Shown in pieces: positions 33,163 to 43,759 of a stretch of 64,000 nt of DNA. This stretch comes from Bolinopsis microptera (taxonomy: Eukaryota; Ctenophora; Tentaculata; Lobata; Bolinopsidae): assembly GCF_026151205.1 (NCBI RefSeq), contig NC_087083.1:14808280-14872279 (forward strand), in the 5' to 3' direction. The notes under the pieces are model-generated. The model searched no databases. It saw only the letters and a program-made list of their open reading frames with translations, and was not told the origin of the DNA. Numbering within the stretch: position 1 is the first letter of the stretch; each line of letters starts with the position of its first letter. The position numbers were made by a program, and so were the translations under genes.

Positions 33163-35015
33163 GACGTGTTCAAACCTGGTTGGTGGTTTTGTTACATTTT
33201 CCCACTCTTTACTTCTGGGCCCCCAGATTGAAATCTGTAACATTTTAAGAAAAACTGAAACTACTGACAAAAACTAGACCCTTTGACTAAGGGCACCCTT
33301 GAATCAGAATTTTTGTAACATATTCAGGTCCTGAGATATAGCAGTTTAGTTGGGGGCCCTGGATATTGAATTTTGTAACACATTTCTATGTTACACTTTT
33401 TCAATGAGTTTTTAGAGAAGCTTCTTGATAGTTTTTCAAGTTCAGACCAGTTTTTCTAGGTCACAAAGTGTTCCATCAACCATATTCTTGACCAAATTTT
33501 GTACTTGGGCCCAAAACATTGAATTCTGTAACATATTTATGTTTTCACTGCCAAGGTCATATCTGGAATATTCAATATATTTTTGTATTGGTAACATTGT
33601 TTTTAGATTCTCATACAAAATTCTGAAGCAATCCTTATTCGTATAATTTGATAAAATGGCTGCGGAACTTGAATAATGTAACATTAGAAAGTAAGTGTAT
33701 AGAGTATGTACCCTAGTGTGAGGGGTGTTAGGTAAGCTTTATTATAGTTTTTGAAGTTCAGACCAGTTTTTCCAGGTCACAAAGGGTTCCATCAACCATA
33801 TTCTTGACCAAATTTTGTACTTGGGCCCAAAACATTGAATTTTGTAACATATTTATGTTTTGACTACAAAGCTCATATCTGGAATGTTCAATATATTCTT
33901 GTACTGGTAACATGGTTTTTAGATTCTCATACAGAATTGTAAAGCAATCCTTATTCATATAATTTGATAAAATGGCTGCGGAACTTGAATAATGTAACAT
34001 TAGAAAGTAAATTTATAGAGTATAGTATATAGTATGTATCCTAGTGTGAAGGGTGTTAGGCAAGCTATATTATAGTTTTTGAAGTTCAGACCAGTTTGCC
34101 TAGGTCATAAAGGGTTCCATCAACCATATTATTGACCATATTTTGTACTTGGGCCCAAAACATTGAATTTTGTAACGTGACCTGACATTTTATTGTTACA
34201 AATTTCAATATATAGGGCCCAATTTCTATTTTCTATACAATTTGATATATAAATTAAACATTTTTAAATATCCAACCTTTAATCTAATTAGTTATATTCA
34301 TTTGATTAAATTTACCGCGTTCTGTTGTAAATTTAAATTACATTACATTTAAATTGTTACAAAATTCAATAATTTGGTCCCAATTATCATTTTTTAAATT
34401 TGTTAAGTTGTTTCATGTCTTTATTATAATGCATCAACCAACTTAACACCAATACTAGATCAAACAACTCTGTATAACATACTCATTTGTAACCATGTTA
34501 CGTTATTCAAAGAAATGGGCCTTTTAATGATTATGAACCATATACCAAGATTGTGGTAATGCCTTTATACAAGAATTGCTGCACTAATAACCTGGTTTTA
34601 GAGTTAAATACATATCCTACACTAGCTGTGGTTGTAACAAACTATAAAGATATCATGAAAACAAGATGTTACAAAATGTCCATTTTGGGCCTTTTTATGA
34701 ACTCAAAAGTGGGCCTTTTTTCATTCCACAGCTAAGCAAATACCTAAAGTACATTTTTGTGAAGCAAAAATCTTTAGAATTTAAAAATTGGCTGAGCCAT
34801 TGAAAAGTGTAACCAAATGTTACATTTTTCAATATAACTGGGCCATTTTACAATATTATTCATAGCCGATGACCTGACACTATTTGTTATGACAATTATA
34901 ATCATATCTGAAAGTTTCAAGACCATCGAGTAATTATTAATAGAGTTATTGTAAAAATGAGAAAATCGCCCATTTTGGCAGTGTAACAAAACCACCAACC
35001 AGGTTTGAACATGTC
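33163..35015. mobile_element. 1.85-kb TIR transposon, non-autonomous
   Basis: Both ends carry GACRTGTTCAAACCTGG and onward for 35 bp as an inverted repeat with one mismatch. Outside them is a perfect 6-bp duplication CCAGAG (33157-33162 and 35016-35021), the footprint of transposition. Inside are two full and one partial copy of a 316-bp tandem repeat (starts about 33430, 33746, 34078) and many GGGCCCAAAACATTGAA motifs. No transposase is present, so it depends on another element. Superfamily is not assigned; the 6-bp duplication is unusual. Confidence 0.85.
33442..34000 (-). repeat. Tandem 316-bp units, each with an 80-codon ORF
   Basis: The first two tandem units each keep an intact 80-codon minus-strand frame (33684-33442 and 34000-33758), starting MLHYSSSAAILSNY and ending DGTLCDLEKLV. 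They differ at eight residues, several conservative (I/V, D/E, E/Q). A third unit is broken. No function is recognised. Confidence 0.6.
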
Positions 35016-35435
35016 CCAGAGAATAAATTTCTAAACCTAATGCAAGTGAAATAATTTAACTGGTTATAACTAAGAGTACATTCTACAGTGAAATTTGAAC
35101 ATAAGTCAATATGTAGATAGTTTAATGTACTTAGTAAAACAAAATTTTTAGTAAAACAAAATTTAAATTTTATTGCCATTACAATGAATAATGATATCAT
35201 AATAAATATAAGTAGACATCCGATAATAAACTTGTTACATCCAGTACAACCCAAGATGTCAGCCGACGCGACTTACAAAAATAAAGAAAGCTAGCATACT
35301 ATTTTATATTGTATATAATTTTACGGACGAAATGATCCCAGGGGGAATCCCAACCCACCGCTTTGGTGGATAGTTGATGTACTGTTCACAAGCAAGAGCC
35401 ACTTTGGTCTATCTGCTCTGAGGTGTCTCAGCTAC

Positions 35436-35555
35436 ACACAGGAGGACTATAGTGCAAAGAAACTGCTGCTAACTGCTGCTCACTGCTGCTCACTGCTGCT
35501 CACTGCTGTGAGCAGCAGTGAGCAGCAGTTTCTTTGCACTATAGTCCTCCTGTGT
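35436..35555. repeat. 120-nt near-perfect hairpin
   Basis: The outer arms ACACAGGAGGACTATAGTGC and onward through AAAGAAACTGCTGCT are exact complements. The centre is a CACTGCTGCT repeat that can pair in several registers. Looser complementarity (GGGGGAATCCCAACCCA with TGGGTTGGGGGTCTCCCC) extends the structure outwards. Confidence 0.9.
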
Positions 35556-35781
35556 ACATGGGTTGGGGGTCTCCCCTTTTATTCAAAATCATTTATAATA
35601 GTTGTTCCGTCGAGAGAACACAATCAAATTGGTTGTACTTTCGCAGGAAGTATAGCACGCGCCGAATATTATTGTAATTAATTATACAATAACATAGTCC
35701 CATTACAATGCACCTTGCGAGATAAAACATATTAAAAAAGGGTTAAATTATTGTTATTCAGCTTCTTATACAAAAATATTT

Positions 35782-36198
35782 ATGATAATAAATGATGGGG
35801 CAAGGCTCGACATAGCAGCTAGAGGTTTGTGGTCACCAATGGAGATAGCATTTTTTGATATTAGGGTTTTACACCCCGGAGCCAAATACAACGCTAATCA
35901 CAACACCCCAGCAAAGATGTACAGCAAACATGAGAGAGAGAAAGAAAGGAAATATGGAGACCGCTGTGTACAGATTGAAAAAGGAACCTGCAATGGCCTT
36001 GTATTCTCGACCACCGGAGGTATGGGCCCACAGGCTACCATGTTCCTTAAACGAGTAGCAACACTTCTGGCAGCCAAGACCAGCCAGGACAAAAGCCTCA
36101 TTGTGGCAAATCTAAGACGTCGTTTGCGGTTTGAGCTACTTAAGACAGTATACAAGGAATACAAGGAATACAATAGGAATACAAATTTAAAATCTTAA
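35782..36198 (+). pseudogene. Retroelement C-terminal nuclease-like domain, copy 1
   Basis: A 138-codon frame resembling a domain often found at the C-terminus of reverse-transcriptase-bearing ORFs in invertebrate and fish genomes. Visible are D..LDIAARGLW, then FFDIRVLHP, a Lys/Glu-rich KHEREKERKYG segment and the GLVFSTTGGMGP block. The D...FDxR spacing with a later Lys recalls PD-(D/E)xK nucleases, but that is an inference. The reverse transcriptase part is absent. A possible acceptor (TTATTCAG, about 35760) precedes it. A second, shorter copy lies at 43442-43750 on the other strand. Confidence 0.6.
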
Positions 36199-36299
36199 GC
36201 TACAATAGTAACTGTTAAGATAATAACAATATCATAAGATTTGAATTTATTATATTAATATAACTTAAACTAAAGTGAAACATAAATATTTTGTTTACA

Positions 36300-38108
36300 A
36301 TCGCCTTGGTAATGCTGTAATGCTTGAGCCAGGCCACTTTGCACTCGTTGTTGCGCGAAAAGAAACAAAAGCGCTGGTACAGTGATTTTCAGTGTTCATG
36401 TACTGGCCAGAGAGTCGACGAATTTCTTGCGGTTGTTAAAACACGTAGTGGCAAATCTAGCAACGACTCTCGTGAGGTGAACTTGACTTTCATTCGAGAT
36501 TAATTCAATGATTTCACTGTTGTTGCTGATGAATTTGAGCACGTTTGCTCCAGGGATGACAGTGTAAACAGAACAAGATGACGCAGATGGTTTGATTGAA
36601 TTTGATATGATTGATTGGATCTTGTCTAGGACTTTTCGCCTCGATGCAGCGTTAAGATCACAATGGTTAAGGAAGTGATCTTCATTCTCAATAATACCAG
36701 AACCTAAGACTATATTGCACCAGGAGCATATTCGCTCATCGCGAGGAGTTTGATTATATCGGCCAAGTTCAATTTCGAGTCGATGTGCACTGATCCGCAG
36801 TCTTGTGATATTAGCACGGTCTGCATATTTAATGACACTGTCTAGGTAATACTCTTTGTTAAATTTAGATTTTAGGTCACAATAGAATTCTAATTTCCGA
36901 GAAGTGTTGATACAGGACCCCCAATATTCTCTAAAGCTACTTTTCAAAGTTTTAGTAATGACGTTTGGTGTGAATATTTTACTCCCGATGGGTTGTGTTG
37001 ATTGCGGAGGAATTCGTTTCTTGAAACCGTTGTGAATAAGAAAGTCCTCTTTTGGTGGTTTTGCGATACTCGGGTTACTTTCGAAAATTGACTTGGAGTG
37101 ATTGTTTTTGAGTGTGCGGTAGGCTGTGACATGATCGGTAGAGAAACATGGGTCTAGCGCGAGGACAGGCTCCAAACCTCTGTACCAGTCCAATTTCATG
37201 TTCATCTGTTCTTTGAAAGCTAAGGATACAAGGGAGTTATCTTTGAGATTTTTCAAGCGTTGGGTATATTTGAGAGTGAGGTTAATACATTCATAGATTA
37301 ATGGGTAGCGGCCTGACTCACCCCAGACGCCTGCGTTACTGGTTTTACGATTTACACCCAGTGACCATTTAAGAAAGTGAAGGTGAACTTTTTCGCTGTT
37401 CAGAAGACTAATTTTCTTGAGGATACTAGTTTGAAATTTTGTTTTTGTGTCGGGATCCATATTGAGATCGACTTGTTTTGTTATGTGTTTTATGATAGCC
37501 ATATTAGGTGTGTAAATAGGCGCTCCGTAAAGAACGATAGGTTTAATAAGAGCGTCAAAGAGTGTTGTTAGAGAACGGAATGATAATTTGGATTTGTTTA
37601 CTGAGCTTTTCATGCCATAAAGTGCACGCATGGCTTTCTTTTTGAGCTCAGTTCGGGCATTTGTGAATGTGCCGGATTTGTGTATTTCGATTCCTAGATA
37701 ACAGTATGACTCGACTTCTTCTAACAAGTGATTACCTATTTTGAGGGGAACCGGCTGATAATTATCGAAGCGGGAATTAAATTTCATGAGTTTAGTTTTA
37801 TCTGCATTAATTTCGACGCCCCATTCCAAGCAGAAATTGTTCAAAGCATCGAGTTGCTTTTGGAGGGTTCTGGGGTCCAGTGCCAAGAGTATCAGATCAT
37901 CTGCCCATAGTAAGTGACTGATAAGTTGGTTCATTAGTTTTGGACAGTTATCAAATTCTAGTCGAGGGGAAAGATCTCTAATGTATATTTTAAAAAGATC
38001 AGGGGAAAGTGGATGACCCTGTTCAGTTCCTTTATTGATATCAAATTTTTCGCTGACAAATCCAGATAGCTTTATCTGGCCAGTGGAATTTTTATACATT
38101 GATTGCAG
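36300..38108 (-). pseudogene. LINE reverse transcriptase, 5'-truncated
   Basis: The frame (ORF 38294-36396) is LINE-derived from about 38105 onwards. In order it has SMYKNSTGQIKLSGF, motif B (GTEQGHPLSP), the catalytic box as LLWADDLILLA, motif D (WGVEINADKTKLM), YCYLGIEIHKSG, LYGAPIYTP, and the family block FLKWSLGVNRKTSNAGVWGE. Near the end is a CxxC...HxxxxC motif (ICSWCN then HFLNHC). About 570 codons are uninterrupted, so this is a young insertion. Residues encoded above 38108 (His- and Leu-rich) come from unrelated flanking DNA. The N-terminal endonuclease and motif A are missing. The 20.4-21.6 kb copy is the same family. I do not fix the clade. Confidence 0.85.
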
Positions 38109-38278
38109 TGAGAGGACACAGAGGACGGTATTATGAGAAAGCAATACCTGTTGACGAACTGGACCTAAATCTTGCACACACCACCAACGATGAAGACAGG
38201 GGTGATGATGTTGATGATGAAGTTGATGAAGTTGATGATGAGGCTGAGAATGTAGAGGAAGAGGTTTCAGAAGAGTGA
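38109..38278 (+). CDS. Possible last exon with acidic C-terminus
   Basis: Opposite the 5' end of the LINE, the plus strand reads RGHRGRYYEKAIPVDELDL, then a strongly acidic tail of Asp/Glu/Val repeats ending EEVSEE*. A TTGATTGCAG acceptor precedes it at 38108 and an AATAAA lies at 38332, 54 bases past the stop. The LINE 5' end falls exactly at the acceptor, so the upstream intron or exons may have been displaced by the insertion. I do not recognise the protein; acidic tails occur in many nuclear proteins. Confidence 0.3.
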
Positions 38279-38331
38279 GCTGAAAAGAAGACAAGTTTCT
38301 ATTCTAATTTATTGATTATTATTTTTATTGC

Positions 38332-38337
38332 AATAAA
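38332..38337 (+). terminator. Polyadenylation signal AATAAA
   Basis: Canonical hexamer 54 bp after the stop of the acidic exon on the plus strand. Confidence 0.4.
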
Positions 38338-38339
38338 CA

Positions 38340-39560
38340 TATAATATCCATTACTCCAGGAGTGATGACAGGATATGATAATTAATTTAAACAGTTACAT
38401 AATTAAAACGATTAGGGCCCCTTGGACTTATTTTTTGGCAAAATATGTGTCCAAGGGCAATAAAGACAATACATGTTTTTAAATGTATATGAAAGCAGAC
38501 ACGATTAGCAGCCAACATGAACAATATACATTTTGTAAGTAGAGATGACTTCTTTGTAGCCATTTGGAGAAAAAAGACATATCCAACATATACTGCAATG
38601 AAGCTTTTTCGTGACATGTTTCACATAGTAAAACAAATTTTTTTTAGTAAAACAAATTTTATTTTATACCCACAATCAATTCATATTTAGTTCAAATATT
38701 TAAAGTCAAAATAACCATTTCACATAAGTGGTTATATTATAATAAAATAATTTGTGATAAATTAATAAATTAATTTACACTCAAAAATGAACAAAATATA
38801 CACAATTTTTACCTAGTGCAACACTGGTTCAGCGCGCGGCTGATCGAAAAAGTTTGATTTGCATTTACTAACTACAGTGTACAGCGTACATGAAAAAATT
38901 ACTTACTGAATCTTTTAATACTAGACACATTTTAATTCAGATGTTGTTCAATGAGTTAGCCACAAAAATGTTCAAATTATGTAGGAGGGTGAAGGACACA
39001 ATTGCTAGTAGTGCTTCTTTGTGCCCGTTGACTACAATGAACATTTTGCGGAGTTTCTCCAGACAGCTTTTATCGGAGTGCTTGTTATTTACTTGGTTAT
39101 GCACAAGCCAGGCCAACATTTTGTTTTTGTGTCAGCCGTGCTACCAGGTTGCAGAGTATCATAAACACTAAACAATTATACACTATACAAATTTGCTAAT
39201 ACAATATCATGCAGAGTCCGATCTAGCTGCAAACGTCAGACACCACAGTTCAGCCGCCAAGTACCGTTTAAGTGAACACCGAAACACGAGGTTTAGGTGT
39301 CATTTTGTAAATCACTTTATGGATGGATAATTCAGTAATTGTTGAAGAAAATTACAGTCACTGCCACCTATAGCGTTATGTCATGGGTCTGATTAACGGC
39401 CAAGAATAAACGTACGTGCGCGCTTAAGAAACCCGCGCAAATGTTGAGGTAGGGAGTAGCTGCGGCGCGCTTTTAACATATATTACGTATAGCGCCGTAC
39501 GGAAACGGCAATATTTAAGTAATTAAGTATTTGTTTACATAAATTCCACGTTTTTATCAA
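38340..39560. other. Non-coding stretch between two LINEs
   Basis: AT-rich unique sequence. Short direct repeats of AGTAAAACAAATTTT at 38.63 kb resemble 35.13 kb, hinting that both are flanks of one older element. No gene seen. Confidence 0.4.
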
Positions 39561-39564
39561 TAAT

Positions 39565-42068
39565 CTAGCATGGTCCAAAACTGTTAAAGTTGTCATTATG
39601 CCACTCATTATCGAACCTGCTTTGGGCATCTAGAAGAGATCGGTTTAGCCTTGATTTGATTGAGTTACAGGATGTGTTCACAAAGTCAGGTTTATTCTGT
39701 GGATTGGAGTCCTTGAATTGATTCCAAAGCCAAGAAGATTTATAAATAAAGTTATGGCTTGGCTTTGGTGGTATTAGACGGTCATCCCTCAGTTCGGACA
39801 TGTTAAGTAAAGAGTAGAGAGATATTATATGGGTACCCTATATTTCACTATTTTAAAAAGTTCAGTTATAGTACGAAGTTTGTAAAGATTATGAACAGTA
39901 AGGAGTTTATGACTGTTAAATAATGGTTTGGTTGATTCCTTGGAATAGAATTCAGCTCCTAGTTTTTGACAACATAAGGGTCTAACAAGTTTATTATGAA
40001 CTACCGATTTAGAGCGGACACACTTTGCACATGGTTTAATACGTGGATTAACAGAGTTATTAACATTAGACTCATATTTACTCAGTATTTTACATTGAAT
40101 AGGTCTAGAACGAGCACATGTTTTGAATTTGTTTTGGTGTGAGTTTGCATCTCCAAAAATTATTCTAATACATCTCTTCTGTGTTAAGAATACAGGGTTG
40201 ATAACTTGGTTAGAGACACCACCCCATACTGAGATGGCAAACGTAAGGTGTGATTCAAATAGTGTGTGGTATATCTGCTTGTGCAGTTTTATAGGTAGAC
40301 AGTTTTTTATGTGGTAAATACGTCCACAAGCACTTCTTAGTTTCTTATTTAGTGATTCGATGTGAGGTTTCCAGTTCAGTTTATCATCAATCAGCACACC
40401 TAGAAACTTAGTTGTTTTAACACGTATTATTATGGAGCCGTCTATGGAGAGATTTAAATCATCGGGTGTACTGCATGTAGACGATTCATTTACACGTTTG
40501 TTTGGGGAGAAATACATATAACAGCTCTTCTTAGCGTTAATATGTAGTAGATTACATTTCATGTATCTAGAAATAGACGAAAGAATATCGTTAGCTACAT
40601 TATAAACGTCTTTTTTCGAGTCTGCAGAAACGAATAGGTTAGTGTCGTCAGCAAATAAGATAAACTTGCCTTTATTAGATACGTTGCATAGGTCATTTAT
40701 ATACAGGAGGAATAGTAAGGGACCAAGAACAGAGCCTTGGGGAACTCCCCACTCAACAGGAAGTTTATCGGAGTTTTCATTTAAGACGTGAACATATTGG
40801 CTCCGGTTTGACAGGTAACTTTTTATCAAATTCAGTGCGTTGCCCCTAATTCCGTAATTATTTAATTTGAATTTGAATAAAAGCTTCTCGTGAGATATCG
40901 TGTCGAAAGCCTTACTTAAATCAATGAAAATGCCAAGAACGTGTTTCCTGTCTTTTAAGTGTGATTCGATATGGCTAACAGATAAGTTCAGTGCGTGGCT
41001 TGTTGAGTGACCCTTTCTAAATCCAAATTGGTTCTCATAAATGATTCTTTTAGCAATTAGGAAGCTGTACATACGTTTATAAATAAGTTTCTCTAAAATT
41101 TTTCCAAATACTGGTAAGGTTGATATTGACCTATAGTTTTCAAATAGTTCCTGATTATCTTTTTCATAGATGGGACTTATCTTTCCTAATTTAAGTTCAT
41201 CTGGGAATATCCCCTGTTGCATGCAATGGTCAAAGTGCTTGGCTAAAAAGGGAGATATTATTCTAGCAGACTTTTTTATAACGTGAATTGGAATGTCACT
41301 AGATTTACCATTTGTGAACTCATTAATAATATCTATAATTTCATACTGTGTACAATCACTTAGATATATACTTGACTCACAGGTTTTAGGTAAGAAGTTT
41401 GAGAATGAGGGAATTGCATCCAGGGTTATATAATCTTCAGAATAATTTTCATTTAGTTTGGATGCAATCGACTGAAAATATTTATTGAATTCATTAGCAA
41501 TCATCCTACGATTTATTATTTTTTGATCGTTAAGGATAAAACATGGCTTTATTTCACGCCTGGATTTTCCACGAATAGTGTTTATGATTTCCCACGTTTT
41601 CTTACTATCACCAAAGCAGCCAGTTAATTTACCTGCATGATGATTCTTCATGACAGTTTCTTCAAGATCAATGTTTTTATTCCTCAGATTAGACATATTG
41701 AGAAGTAAAGTCTCGATCTGTTGGTTGTTACGGATGGTCACGCCAGGGGCACTGAAACAAAGCGGACAGAGCCAATCCTCTATCTGTGTAACAAACTGTT
41801 CGGAAATACCTTTTAGATTACAACAATTGCTGTGCCAGGTTTGAGGGCAAGAGGTACAATCAATAATCCATGAGGTTTTATCACTAGTTCCACAGGGACA
41901 TTTATCATACCTGATGTCCGGTTTCGAGGTTTCTCCTGATTTGGTGGCTTTCTTCGGGGCCTTTTTGGCTGGGTCTTTTGCTATATCCTTTGCTGTACGG
42001 TTGGGGGTTGCTGCGGTCTTGGTGTTGGTGTCTTTCTTCAATACCATATTCACGGAAAACAAGATCAT
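39565..42068 (-). pseudogene. CR1/L2-like LINE, PHD finger joined to RT
   Basis: Read from 42068 down, an N-terminal Lys-rich region is followed by a complete PHD finger (CPCG..., DCTSC..., WHSNC..., WLCPLC: Cys4-His-Cys3), typical of ORF1 of CR1/L2-type LINEs. The text then passes directly into the segment that normally follows the endonuclease (GDSKKTWEIINTIRGKSRREI) and a full reverse transcriptase: QFGFRKGHST, IDLSKAFDTI (motif A), VPQGSVLGPLLF (motif B), ILFADDTNLF (motif C), KTTKFLGVLID. The endonuclease is missing without loss of frame. At about 39830 a small indel (near CCATATAATATC) ends the 747-codon frame; the C-terminus continues in another frame as MSELRDDRLIPPKPS to 39565. Probably inactive. 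Confidence 0.88.
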
Positions 42069-43440
42069 GGGGGTGTGCCAGGTGCTTCCGAGGTGCCACT
42101 TTCATCGAGTCAGCTTCGCCTGAAATATATAGATCATGGGTGGTGGTCTGGTGGTAATGAGTTGAAGCCAGGGAATTGATGTTGAGAGACACTTGAAAAT
42201 TTCATTGATTTGCATGTTGAAACTGAAAGGTAATTTAATGATTGTTTGGTATGACTGTATTGGATTTTCAGATATAATCTTTATCATCAGTTACTGTTCT
42301 GCAGTAAACTTCTTCAATCAATTTTTATTGTATATTAGAAACTTCAGATTGTTTGTATATTTGGAGTCTATAGAATTTCTATGGATTTTTTAAGGAATTT
42401 TTATTGAGTTTTTATAGAATTTCTAATATATCAGGGAATTCCATTTTTTAAACCTGATTTTTAAATTTGTTATGCTGTTGAGTTTCATACTGCGATTTCT
42501 TGTAGTCATTATCCTTTCCTCTAGTCCTCTGTTAGAAAACCTGCTAACCCTTCTTGGATATCTGCTTGTTAGGTGCATCTGCCTTATTTCACAGTTTTTA
42601 TCGCCTGTTTTCTGAACAGTTTCTTGTTCCACCTCCGTCTAAGGCAAAGATGCACACTCTCGTTAATTTAAGTGTCATTTACAGCTGTGCATAAGGGTTA
42701 AATTTAAATTATTTAACCTTTTGGTGCTGTATAAAAATAACATTAATTTATTATTATTATTATTAATGAAATAATTAATTAAATAATAAGACATATGGTG
42801 ACATGATAGTGGTGGTAGATGGGGGTGGTAGATGGATCTATTCATGCTTTGTTTGGGGAGGGTGGGTGGGGGTGGTGGATGGATCTATTCATGTTCTGTT
42901 TTGGGAGGGTGGGTGGGGGTGGTGGAGGGTTCCTTTTTGATTATTTATTATGTTCGGGGAGGGATGCAGATGAACTACAGGCTTCAGAGTGAAGACAGTA
43001 GAGATAAATGGGGGTTCCTTTGAACAGGAAACATTGTGGCAGGCATGTCTGTTTGACAAACCTGCCACAAAAGGCTAGGAGTCAAGGTACAATAAACTTG
43101 AATAGTTCAATAAGTAAGTCAATTTAGAGAATAATTCATATTCATACTAAATTCAAGTAAATAAATATATAAAATCTAATCAATCCTAAAGAATAACTCG
43201 TACTCAAATTAATCAAAATCATTATCATTATCATTATATAGACACTCTCCAATATCATAACAATAGTGTAAGAACTTTCCGATAAATCAATATCAAGTAG
43301 ATCATACTCTCCAAAACTACAGAAAATACAAATAAGTCAGAAGTATATAAAATTATTCAAACAATATACACATAATATAGCAATGACCCTATATAAAAAC
43401 AAACCTTTAAGAATATAAAAAATTCCCTAAACACTCAAAA
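42069..43440. other. Non-coding stretch with G-rich tandem repeat
   Basis: AT-rich sequence of unknown origin. At about 42805-42960 a unit containing GGATCTATTCATG and a GGGAGGGTGGGTGGGGGTGG block is repeated two to three times; the G blocks could form quadruplexes. Confidence 0.6.
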
Positions 43441-43441
43441 A

Positions 43442-43750
43442 TTACCCTTGGCCTTGTGGCTCCAAGTTAAGATCTAGACTGTTTATATTAACAATGTTTT
43501 TTCTCGCACCTCTGTCTCCACGGAGAGAAATCACTGTTGTTCTTAGGATTTCAAAGCGAAGGCGCTTTCTGATGTAACCTACAGCATCCGAGTACCTCTG
43601 GCCAGTGTGGTACTCCATCTTACTGGCCAGCTTTTTTACCAGTCTTTCAGCCTCACTACCCATTCCACCAGAAGTCGAGAACACTAAAGGTGTGAAGCTT
43701 CCTTTCTCCACTTCAAGAACCCTTGCCACAGTGGTCCGGGACCTAGTCAT
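43442..43750 (-). pseudogene. Retroelement C-terminal nuclease-like domain, copy 2
   Basis: About 100 codons of the same family as 35782-36198. VLEVEKGSFTPLVFSTSGGMG aligns with VQIEKGTCNGLVFSTTGGMG of copy 1, and IRKRLRFEILRT with LRRRLRFELLKT. The N-terminal part holding the putative catalytic Asp residues is lost. The two copies face each other across 7.2 kb. Confidence 0.65.
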
Positions 43751-43759
43751 AGGATTTTA

